From JBOGHU01 sp050742255 (GTDB lineage: Bacteria > Actinomycetota > Acidimicrobiia > Acidimicrobiales > CADCSY01): 6,769 bases of DNA. The notes under the pieces were generated by a model, which searched no databases, was not told where the DNA came from, and saw nothing but the letters and a program-made list of their open reading frames with translations. Shown here in pieces: positions 1 through 5,288 of the stretch. Each line of letters opens with the position of its first letter. The stretch's first letter is position 1. The position numbers and the translations under genes were made by a program. Location: assembly GCA_050742255.1 (NCBI GenBank), contig JBOGHU010000005.1, positions 1 through 6,769 on the forward strand. Reading direction: 5' to 3'.

Positions 1-112
1 GCATCTGGGGGACGGTCTTGGTCGTGGTCGCCAGGTTGCGGGCCGCGGCCGTCCCCAGGCTCTGCGGCTGCTGACCATCGACACCGACGTCGGGCTGCAT
101 CGTCTCGGTCAC
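1..112 (-). CDS. Family 2 encapsulin shell protein, N-terminus (runs off left edge)
   Basis: Only the first 37 codons are visible, read leftward from a GTG at 112-110. The start is chosen because GGAGG (complement of 121-125) lies 8 nt upstream of the GTG, while the later in-frame ATG at 100-98 would be about 20 nt away; an in-frame TAG lies further upstream. The peptide has a variable Gln-rich lead-in (residues 5-18), then LGTAAARNLATTTKTVPQM (19-37). From memory of the family, this closely matches the N-terminal arm of family 2 encapsulins, formerly called Crp/Fnr-like cyclic nucleotide-binding proteins or major membrane protein I. These HK97-fold proteins self-assemble into nanocompartments. 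Family 2A often encloses a cysteine desulfurase; 2B carries a cyclic-nucleotide-binding insertion and is linked to other cargo such as terpene or polyprenyl enzymes. The visible part cannot separate 2A from 2B. Cargo genes would be expected left of the window. The identification rests on about 19 residues. Confidence 0.72.
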   Translation of the reverse strand, partial: MTETMQPDVGVDGQQPQSLGTAAARNLATTTKTVPQM

Positions 113-120
113 GACCTGGT

Positions 121-125
121 CCTCC
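121..125 (-). promoter_or_regulatory. Ribosome binding site deciding the encapsulin start
   Basis: On the minus strand these bases read GGAGG, a strong Shine-Dalgarno core, 8 nt before the GTG at 112-110. It selects that GTG over the downstream ATG at 100-98 and adds four residues (VTET) to the N-terminus. Confidence 0.7.
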
Positions 126-361
126 GATCTCCAGTTCTAGCGATAGAAACGACAAGGACGGCTTACAGGTATCGGTGGTAAAGAAAGAGTTCCTTCTACG
201 GGAACCAGAGCTGTGAGCTGCCAACGCACGACATCGGTCGTCGTGCTGGCGGTGCTCTGCCTCCGGCCCACCGTCGCCGTGCTTCAGCACCGCGACGAGC
301 GAATCTTTGGCTACAGCGGGTGAAGTCAGATGGTGGCGCCCACGGACGGAACCTGTCAAGC
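126..361. other. Intergenic region, AT-richer promoter side of the encapsulin gene
   Basis: Positions 131-200 are about 47% G+C (33 of 70 counted), clearly below the surrounding DNA, as expected for a promoter region of the minus-strand encapsulin gene. I could not fix a convincing -35/-10 pair: on the minus strand TATCGC or TAGAAC (around 136-148) are weak -10 candidates without a good -35. A short plus-strand frame (GTG at 213 to TGA at 321-323) encodes 36 residues with a hydrophobic run, but it has no ribosome binding site and is not called as a gene. Confidence 0.4.
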
Positions 362-391
362 ATCTCGGGCCGAGATCCGGATACGGGATCT
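362..391. repeat. Two overlapping perfect inverted repeats
   Basis: ATCTCGG at 362-368 and CCGAGAT at 370-376 form a perfect 7-bp dyad around a single G. Its right arm overlaps a second dyad: AGATCC at 373-378 and GGATCT at 386-391, separated by 7 nt. The two structures are mutually exclusive in a single strand. They lie in a region without a convincing gene, so a protein-binding site, an RNA structure or chance are all possible; no neighbouring gene start makes it an obvious operator. Confidence 0.45.
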
Positions 392-527
392 GCGGCTGCC
401 ACGGGCGGCCCCGGTGGATGCCGCCACGAGGTCGGCATCAAGCCGGGGGCCGCCGAAGGCGCCGCCCGGACGGGCGCCCCGGCACCGGGGGACGGGCCAT
501 GCCGCTGGCGCGGTGCTCGCGCCGCGA

Positions 528-987
528 CGGCGCATGTGCCTGGCCACCGAGTGCTCCGCCGTGCGCCTGCGCATGGGCCTCGGCGAATCCCGCTGTGGCG
601 TGGCGACCACGTCGGCCTCAGGCAGCTGTGGAGTGCCTACGCCGGCGCCGTCGACGGGGCCCCGGGCGGTCACCGGCCTGGTCGCCGGCCAGCACACGGA
701 CGTGGTGCTCGATGCGGCGTCGGTGGTCGTGAGGCCCGACGCGGCAGGGCGCCAGATCGACGAGGAGCGGACGGCGGCTCTCGCAGGCGGAGGCGGCGCC
801 GTCGAAGATCTCCGGGAGGACGGGTGGGCGACCCGACCGACGGCCGGCGGGACGAGCCAGGCCGCGCCGGAGCGGCCGGGCGCCCCCACGCTTGGTGCCC
901 GAACTGGGCGACATCGCCGACGCCATCGTCACCCAGCTCGGGATCGAGGCGGACGCTGGGTTCGACGTCCACGAGCTCGAGGACTGA
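528..987 (+). pseudogene. Frame-broken coding remnant, function unknown
   Basis: Codon third positions are strongly G/C in the frame read from about 528 to 890 (for example the stretch around 672-830, VVLDAASVVVRPDAAGRQID). The signal then moves to a different frame at about 892-987, which reads VPELGDIADAIVTQLGIEAD and continues to a TGA at 985-987. Going from one frame to the other requires one extra base near 890. No start with a ribosome binding site is visible, and the segment around 605-665 also reads well in the second plus frame (LRQLWSAYAGAVDGA), so more than one frame change is possible. I recognise no family. A decayed gene seems likelier than a working one, but a sequencing indel is possible. 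The upstream frame happens to stay open into the HNH gene; that is not treated as a fusion. Confidence 0.33.
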
Positions 988-1001
988 CCTCGGCAAGATG
1001 C

Positions 1002-1030
1002 TTGCAGGGCGCCGCCCGACCCGGTAGCAT
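1002..1030 (+). promoter_or_regulatory. Promoter of the HNH gene, predicted leaderless
   Basis: TTGCAG at 1002-1007 and TAGCAT at 1025-1030 form a -35/-10 pair with an ideal 17-nt spacer. Only 7 nt (1031-1037) separate the -10 box from the ATG at 1038, so transcription should start at or next to the A of the start codon. No Shine-Dalgarno sequence precedes the ATG, which fits a leaderless mRNA, common in actinobacteria. Confidence 0.6.
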
Positions 1031-1037
1031 CGAACAC

Positions 1038-2375
1038 ATGTTCTCCGAGCTCCGGTCGCTGCGGGAGGGGCTGTCCCGGCTGGTGGCCGACCTCGAGCCG
1101 GGGCTGGTGAGCGGAGCCGACGCAGTCAAGCTGGTCCGGGGGTTCGCCGCCATCGCCAAGCTGGCCAACGCCGGCCAGACTCTGGCCGCCAACCGGGTGG
1201 CCGAGACCGGGACGTGGGCCACCCAGGGCGACCGCTCGGCCGCCCACTTCCTGGCCCGCACCACCGGCACCTCGACAGGCCAGGCGATCAACGCCATGGA
1301 GACGGCCAAGCGCCTCACCGAGCTGCCCGCCACCGAGGCCGCGCTGCGGGCGGGTGAGCTGTCTCAGCCCCAGGCCGACGAGATCGCCTCGGCGGCGGCG
1401 GCTGATCCTGGCGCCGAGGCCGATGTGTTGCGCACGGCTCGGCGTGACTCCCTCAAGGGTCTGCGCCAGCGCTGCCGCCGGGTGAGGGCCGCCGCCCTGC
1501 CCGACGAGGTCTCCCGCCATGAGGCCGTCCGCAAGAGCCGCTACCTGCGGCACTGGTCCGATGCCGACGGTGCCTTCCGCATGGACCTGCGCACAACGCC
1601 CGATGACGGGGCCGCCATCCTGGCCGGCCTCAGGCCCTTCCGGGAGGAGATCTTCCTCCGGGCCCGCCAGGCGGGCCAGCGAGAGCCGTACGAGGCGTAC
1701 CAGGCCTATGCCCTGGTGGCGATGGCCGAGGCTGCCGCCGGTGGCGGGGGCAACGGCAGGGGCGGCTCCCCCTCCGGACCGAGGGCCACCGTCCAGGTCC
1801 GGGTGGACCACGAGGCCCTCCTCCGGGGCCACGTGGAGGCGGGCGAGACCTGTGAGGTAGAAGGTGTCGGGCCGATCCCTGTGGCCACCGCCCGCTCGAT
1901 GATGGCAGACGCCGTCCTCTCGGCCATCCTCACCAGGGGGACCGAGGTCACCAAGGTGGTCCACCTGGGGCGGACGGTCAGCGCCCACCAGCGCACCGCC
2001 CTCGAAGCGCGAGACCCGGTCTGCATCGTGCCCGGCTGCGATGTGGCCGAGCGCCTGGAGATCGATCACCGGACCGGGTGGGCCCTCACCCAGCAGACCT
2101 GCCTCGACGATCTGGCCAGGCTGTGCCGGTGGCACCACCACCTCAAGACCCACCGGGGCTACCGCTACGAGGGCGGCCCCGGGCGCTGGCGCTGGGTCCA
2201 CCCCGACGGGCGGGTGGACGAGGTCGCCTCGGCCCCCCCACCGGGCCCGACCGGCCCGCCCAGCCCCGACGCGGCCCCCGATGGCGACGCCGCCACCGAG
2301 GCGGAGGCACCGGCCCTGCTCCCCCTCGACCTGGACCCGGGCACCGGCACCGGCACCGACCCGCCATGGGCGTGA
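1038..2375 (+). CDS. DUF222 / HNH endonuclease domain protein (13E12 family)
   Basis: The 445-residue product has a helical DUF222-type N-terminal region (about 1-235, rich in Ala, Arg and Leu), a Gly-rich break (234-243), a connecting segment, and a C-terminal HNH nuclease module. The module shows the zinc-type pairs C329-x4-C334 and C363-x2-H366, the core IDHR (342-345, H344 the likely general base) and LCRWHHHLKTH (362-372). The C-terminus is a Pro/Ala/Gly-Thr-rich, probably disordered tail (about 398-445). The family is abundant and multicopy in actinobacteria. In mycobacteria the related REP13E12 elements serve as prophage integration sites, but the cellular role of these proteins is poorly known and DNA cleavage is inferred from the fold. 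The ATG at 1038 is preferred over an open upstream extension because it sits just after a good -10 box and because the DUF222-like sequence begins there. All key HNH residues are present, so it looks intact. Confidence 0.9.
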   Translation: MFSELRSLREGLSRLVADLEPGLVSGADAVKLVRGFAAIAKLANAGQTLAANRVAETGTWATQGDRSAAHFLARTTGTSTGQAINAMETAKRLTELPATEAALRAGELSQPQADEIASAAAADPGAEADVLRTARRDSLKGLRQRCRRVRAAALPDEVSRHEAVRKSRYLRHWSDADGAFRMDLRTTPDDGAAILAGLRPFREEIFLRARQAGQREPYEAYQAYALVAMAEAAAGGGGNGRGGSPSGPRATVQVRVDHEALLRGHVEAGETCEVEGVGPIPVATARSMMADAVLSAILTRGTEVTKVVHLGRTVSAHQRTALEARDPVCIVPGCDVAERLEIDHRTGWALTQQTCLDDLARLCRWHHHLKTHRGYRYEGGPGRWRWVHPDGRVDEVASAPPPGPTGPPSPDAAPDGDAATEAEAPALLPLDLDPGTGTGTDPPWA

Positions 2376-2389
2376 CCAGCACCGATGGA

Positions 2390-2409
2390 CCGACCGCTGG
2401 TCCGGTCGG
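2390..2409 (+). terminator. Hairpin after the HNH gene
   Basis: CCGACCG (2390-2396) and CGGTCGG (2403-2409) form a perfect 7-bp stem with a 6-nt loop, beginning 15 nt after the HNH stop codon. No T-run follows, as is frequent in high-GC actinobacterial terminators. It would separate the HNH transcript from the cupredoxin gene. Confidence 0.42.
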
Positions 2410-2486
2410 GCTCATGGGGTAGGCATGGGTCCGGCGCCGGGCCGGCTCGGCCTCGGGCAGAGGAGGCGGGGCGTGCAGGATGTTGC

Positions 2487-2494
2487 GAGAGGGG
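2487..2494 (+). promoter_or_regulatory. Ribosome binding site of the cupredoxin gene
   Basis: GAGAGGGG is a purine-rich Shine-Dalgarno-like sequence. Its spacing is tight for the ATG at 2499 and better for the ATG at 2502; both give the same signal peptide apart from one Met. Confidence 0.55.
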
Positions 2495-2498
2495 CGCG

Positions 2499-2996
2499 AT
2501 GATGCGGAGGTTCGTGCGGCTCAGCAGCTTGTTGGTGGCTACGACGGCGAGCGTGGCCATGGCAGCAGGGTGTGGTGACGACGACGGTGCGGCGGTCCGC
2601 GAGACCGGATCGGGCCCGGCATCCGGGCCCGCCTCGGGGACCGCTTCGGGGCCGGCCAGCGGAACAGCCGAGGCGCCGCCGGTGGAGCTCGAAGGCGAGG
2701 TCAACGACCACGGGACGGTCGAGCTGGCTGAGTCGTCCCTGGAGATGGAGCAGGACGACTTCTACTTCGGCCCGACGTTCGTGAAGGCCGAGCCCGGCTC
2801 CACCGTCACGGTCGATCTCATCAACGAAGGCGATGCTGACCACACCTTCACCGTCGAGGAACAGGGCATCGACGCGGTTCTGGAGCCCGGAGGCCGTCAG
2901 AGCGTCGAGGTGACCGTGCCCGATGGTGGCACCCTGGTGTTCGTCTGCCGGTTCCACCTGTCCCAGGGCATGCAGGGCGCGTTCGTGGCGGGCTGA
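2499..2996 (+). CDS. Cupredoxin-domain lipoprotein (type 1 copper)
   Basis: The 165-residue product begins with a basic n-region (MMRRFVR), a hydrophobic core and a lipobox ending MAAGC, with C25 as the predicted lipidated residue, so it should be exported and anchored to the outer face of the membrane. A Gly/Pro/Ala/Ser/Thr repeat linker (about 37-58, GPAS and GTAS units) leads to a cupredoxin domain (about 60-165). The type 1 copper ligands are all visible: H115 in DADHTF, then C150, H153 and M158 in the plastocyanin-like C-x2-H-x4-M spacing. It is therefore expected to bind copper and carry single electrons, or to hold copper outside the cell; no partner oxidase or reductase is next to it. 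GAGAGGGG at 2487-2494 lies 4 nt before the first ATG and 7 nt before a second ATG at 2502, so translation may start one codon later. It lies 123 nt after the HNH gene and is probably independently transcribed. Confidence 0.88.
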   Translation: MMRRFVRLSSLLVATTASVAMAAGCGDDDGAAVRETGSGPASGPASGTASGPASGTAEAPPVELEGEVNDHGTVELAESSLEMEQDDFYFGPTFVKAEPGSTVTVDLINEGDADHTFTVEEQGIDAVLEPGGRQSVEVTVPDGGTLVFVCRFHLSQGMQGAFVAG

Positions 2997-3029
2997 TCGC
3001 CGGCGGGGACAGGCCAACGGCGTCGGGTT

Positions 3030-3058
3030 GCCGCGCCGCGGCCCGTTCGTGCGCGAAC
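3030..3058. repeat. Two small hairpins after the cupredoxin gene
   Basis: GCCGCG (3030-3035) and CGCGGC (3037-3042) are a perfect inverted repeat around one C. Immediately beyond it, GTTCG (3045-3049) and CGAAC (3054-3058) form a 5-bp stem with a TGCG tetraloop. They lie 34-62 nt after the cupredoxin stop and could act as a terminator without a T-run, or as an operator for the next ORF. Short GC-rich dyads are common by chance in such DNA. Confidence 0.28.
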
Positions 3059-3068
3059 ATCGCTCGAA

Positions 3069-3293
3069 GTGGGGCGACGGGAGGAGGCCGACGAGTTGTA
3101 CGCGGAGCCGAGCCGCAGGCGCGGGCGGAAGGCCTACGACGAGGGAGGGGGTGGGGTGGCGGTGCCGGGGCCTCTGGCGGGCCTTCGGCGGGTGGCCACG
3201 GGACCCTACGGCCGCGCCGAGCGGGAGACCCGGCGGCGCCACGTCGATGCCCGGCGGTCGGGCCACGAGCACACCCACGGTCCCAGGAGATGA
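3069..3293 (+). CDS. Small Arg-rich hypothetical protein
   Basis: This 74-codon ORF starts at GTG 3069 and ends with a TGA that overlaps the next gene's ATG as ATGA. The product is basic and low in hydrophobic residues, with Arg clusters, a GGGG run near residue 31 and a C-terminal HEHTHGPRR that could bind metal. No known domain is recognised. Support for coding is the strong G/C bias at third positions and the four-base overlap typical of translational coupling; against it are the lack of a clear ribosome binding site before GTG 3069 and the low-complexity composition. If real, its translation would feed ribosomes to the 443-residue protein downstream. Confidence 0.42.
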   Translation: MGRREEADELYAEPSRRRGRKAYDEGGGGVAVPGPLAGLRRVATGPYGRAERETRRRHVDARRSGHEHTHGPRR

Positions 3294-4621
3294 GCAGGGA
3301 GGCCGTCGACGCCGCGGTCGAGTGCATCCTGCGCCGCGACAGGCGGCTAGGGATGCATGCCGAGACGGCGGCAGCCTGGCTGACGGCCGGCGAGGGCACC
3401 GGGATGCTGCACCAGGCCGCGGTGCAGCAGTTCCTCTGGTGGCACCTCCCCAGGAAGTTCTCCCAGCACAAGTGGGCCAGGATCGTGTCCGGCGCCGCCG
3501 CCCTCTTCGAGGAGCTCGGCCTCGACCGCTATGCGGACATCGTCCGCTCGCCAGAGACCCAGGAGATCCTCGCCGGGTGGCGGCGCAGTCCCCAGCTCGG
3601 CTCCAAGCAGTTCCTCGCCGCCCAGGCGGCCTCGGGGGTGGAGCCGCCCGATACCGACCTGATCCAGTGGGGCCCGATCATGGGGCCGCGCGAGGCGGCC
3701 GGTCGCCATGCCGTCGAGCGGGGGCTGGAGGAGGCGATCGTCAAGGGCGAGCTCGTGCCCGGCTCGAAGAGGTGGAAGCAGGTTGCGGCGGACGTCTGCA
3801 ACCGGACGCTGACGGCGTCGCTGGCCGAGCTGGCGGGGCAGACGCCCCTGACGCTGGCGGTCACCGAGCGGGTCGAGACGTGGGTCACCACCGCCCGAGT
3901 CGACGAGCACCGGCGGTGGCGGGAGCACGCGGCCCGGCTGCTGCTCACCCGCATCGTCGCGCCGCCCGGCGCCGCCCGTGTGGTCGCCCCCATGCGCTGG
4001 CTGCTCGAGCGGGCCGCCGAAGGGGTCCAGCTCACCCAGAGCGGCTACCTGACCAAACAGGTCGTGCTCGACGCCGTCCAGTGCTTCGGGTGGTGGGACT
4101 GGGAGAAGCCTCCCCGCTCGGAGGCCGACGTGCCCCAGCTCGGCGAGCTGCGGGACGCCGCCTCCTCCCTCCGACTGGTCCGGCGCCGGGGGCGGACCTT
4201 GGCGGCCACCACGAAGGGCAGGAGGTTGATGGCGGACCGAGGTGCGCTCTGGCGCGAGGTGTGCTCGACCCTCGGGGGGAGAGACGCGTTCGGCCAGATG
4301 ATCGCCGAGCTGGCCGGGCTGCGGCTGCTGGTCTCGCCGGCGATCGACGACGAGCTCGAGGAGGCGGTGGCGCCGATCGTCGTGGCGCAGGGGTGGCGGG
4401 CCGGCCGCGGGCCCGTCGATCAGCGTCACGTGGCCCACGCCATCGGCCTCCGCCTGTACTGGTGGCGCATGCTGGGGCTCGTCGACGAGGCTCGCCTCCG
4501 ATGGGAGAACCTCCAGCGCGTCGGCGATCGCAAGACGTCGCTGACGCCGGAGGGAGAGGCCAGCGTGCTGGCCTACCTGCGCGGCCGGGCAACGGGGCCG
4601 CGGAGGCCCCTCCCGGGGTGA
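3290..4621 (+). CDS. Uncharacterised 443-residue protein with winged-helix-like segments
   Basis: No firm family assignment is possible. From residue 44 a segment contains FLWWHLPRKF (48-57), followed by helical sequence to about 100. Residues 246-315 have the pattern of a winged helix: GYLTKQVVLDAV, a later helix, then LRLVRRRGRTLAATTKGRRL with a two-strand wing. A second such pattern is at about 378-435 (LYWWRMLGLVDEA, then LTPEGEASVLAYLRGRA). These modules and the LPRK segment resemble, from memory, actinobacterial proteins annotated near or within the plasmid pRiA4b ORF-3-like group, but this is uncertain. There is no signal peptide or membrane segment, so it is probably cytoplasmic, possibly nucleic-acid-binding. 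AGGAG at 3285-3289 directly abuts the ATG, leaving no spacer; initiation probably depends on ribosomes finishing the overlapping upstream ORF. The gene converges with the DoxX gene, 29 nt away. Confidence 0.8.
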   Translation: MSREAVDAAVECILRRDRRLGMHAETAAAWLTAGEGTGMLHQAAVQQFLWWHLPRKFSQHKWARIVSGAAALFEELGLDRYADIVRSPETQEILAGWRRSPQLGSKQFLAAQAASGVEPPDTDLIQWGPIMGPREAAGRHAVERGLEEAIVKGELVPGSKRWKQVAADVCNRTLTASLAELAGQTPLTLAVTERVETWVTTARVDEHRRWREHAARLLLTRIVAPPGAARVVAPMRWLLERAAEGVQLTQSGYLTKQVVLDAVQCFGWWDWEKPPRSEADVPQLGELRDAASSLRLVRRRGRTLAATTKGRRLMADRGALWREVCSTLGGRDAFGQMIAELAGLRLLVSPAIDDELEEAVAPIVVAQGWRAGRGPVDQRHVAHAIGLRLYWWRMLGLVDEARLRWENLQRVGDRKTSLTPEGEASVLAYLRGRATGPRRPLPG

Positions 4622-4633
4622 GCGGGCGGCCGG

Positions 4634-4645
4634 CCCAGGGCTGGG
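4634..4645. terminator. Weak dyad between convergent genes
   Basis: CCCAG (4634-4638) and CTGGG (4641-4645) form an imperfectly looped dyad in the 29-nt gap between the stop of the 443-residue gene and the stop of the DoxX gene. A shared bidirectional terminator is expected here by position, but the stem is short and has no T-run on either side. Confidence 0.2.
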
Positions 4646-4650
4646 TCGGA

Positions 4651-5145
4651 TCACCGCGGGCGCCAGGTGAGCCCCAGGAGGAGGGCCGCCGACCCCAGAC
4701 CCACCGCCGCGACCACCGCCGCGCCCGGCCAGCCGTCCAGCTCCACGCCGAGGGCGCCGTCGAGGGAGATCCGCCCCGGGCCCAGCGCCCCCAGGGCGAC
4801 GGCCACGCAGGCCAGGACGGCCACGTACTCCCAGCCCTGGCCCGGGCGGAAGATGAAGAAGCCGTTGCGGGCGTGGCTGGTGATCCCGGCGGTGGCCATG
4901 AGGCCCACCGTGGCCGCCGCCGCCAGGGGGGTGAGGAGGCCGGCGGTGAGGAGCAGGCCGCCCAGGATCTCGGTGGCGGCGCCCAGGACGGCGTGGAACC
5001 GGCCCGGTCTCAGGCCGATGGAGGCGAACCACCGGGCCGTCCCCTCCAGCCGCCCCCCGCCCACGACATGGTTCACGCCGTGGGCGACGAGGGTAGGTCC
5101 CACGGCCAGCCGCAGGACGAGAGCGGCCAGATCGACCTCGGTCAC
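4651..5145 (-). CDS. DoxX family membrane protein
   Basis: From the chosen start the product is 164 residues with four predicted membrane helices: about 5-23, 48-68, 70-88 (LLTPLAAAATVGLMATAGI) and 101-117, plus a C-terminal hydrophobic stretch at 139-158. The motifs are typical of the DoxX/DoxD-like family: the RLAVGPTLVAHG first helix, GAATEILGGLLLTAGLLTP, RNGFF with WEY, and the late GPGRISLDGALG. Family members are small quinol-related or redox-linked inner membrane proteins; in mycobacteria DoxX joins a membrane oxidoreductase complex, but the role of this copy is unknown. The frame is open to a GTG at 5229, giving 28 extra Arg/Pro-rich residues, which I reject as non-membrane and unlike the family. 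The tandem GTG codons at 5148-5146 and 5145-5143 fit the usual N-terminus. No Shine-Dalgarno sequence is present, but TACCCT (complement of 5154-5159) lies 8 nt upstream of the second GTG, which suggests a leaderless transcript. Confidence 0.85.
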   Translation of the reverse strand: MTEVDLAALVLRLAVGPTLVAHGVNHVVGGGRLEGTARWFASIGLRPGRFHAVLGAATEILGGLLLTAGLLTPLAAAATVGLMATAGITSHARNGFFIFRPGQGWEYVAVLACVAVALGALGPGRISLDGALGVELDGWPGAAVVAAVGLGSAALLLGLTWRPR

Positions 5146-5148
5146 CAC

Positions 5149-5288
5149 CTCGGAGGGTAGCGACGGAGGGTGGCGACGGCGGCCCGCGGCCCATCCAGGG
5201 TGGCTCGGGCTCGTGAGCGCCGGCGCCACGAGGCCGGCGCCACCGCGCCGGTGGGACGCCGATAGCCTCGAGCGCGAAGGAGGTCGCC
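5149..5288. promoter_or_regulatory. Divergent promoter region between DoxX and aldo/keto reductase
   Basis: This region must drive both genes. It carries an 11-bp direct repeat GCCGGCGCCAC at 5219-5229 and 5233-5243 (14-nt period) and a perfect 6-bp dyad CCACCG/CGGTGG at 5240-5245 and 5249-5254. Candidate -10 boxes are TAGCCT at 5263-5268 for the reductase and, on the minus strand, TACCCT at 5159-5154 for DoxX; neither has a recognisable -35. The repeats sit where an operator for the reductase promoter would be, but regulator identity is unknown. Confidence 0.35.
5277..5283 (+). promoter_or_regulatory. Ribosome binding site of the aldo/keto reductase
   Basis: AAGGAGG is a near-perfect Shine-Dalgarno sequence 5 nt before the GTG at 5289, fixing that GTG as the start. 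Confidence 0.8.

Noticed and set aside
279..290. GTGCT/AGCAC inverted repeat
   Set aside because: Five base pairs with a 2-nt gap cannot form a normal hairpin and is expected by chance.
213..323. Short plus-strand ORF with a hydrophobic N-terminal run
   Set aside because: Only 36 codons, no ribosome binding site, no recognised family, and weaker codon bias than true genes here.
330..1037. Open extension of the HNH frame upstream to position 330
   Set aside because: The composition is Arg/Gly/Pro-rich and unlike the family; the promoter and family N-terminus place the start at 1038. The coding-like part is treated as a separate remnant.
618..2201. Long minus-strand open frame opposite the HNH gene
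   Set aside because: It is the antisense shadow of a real gene in GC-rich DNA: low-complexity Gly/Pro/Arg product, no domain, no ribosome binding site.
2340..2358. Tandem GGCACC repeat
   Set aside because: It encodes the Gly-Thr repeats of the disordered HNH C-terminal tail, so it is explained by coding.
3045..3062. Possible LexA-type SOS box around GTTCGTGCGCGAAC
   Set aside because: The half-site orientation (GTTC then GAAC) is inverted relative to the actinobacterial box, and the neighbouring genes have no repair role.
2923..5160. Very long plus-strand open frame of 745 codons
   Set aside because: It runs across the end of the cupredoxin, the 443-residue gene and the antisense of DoxX in a wrong frame, with Arg/Gly/Pro-rich product.
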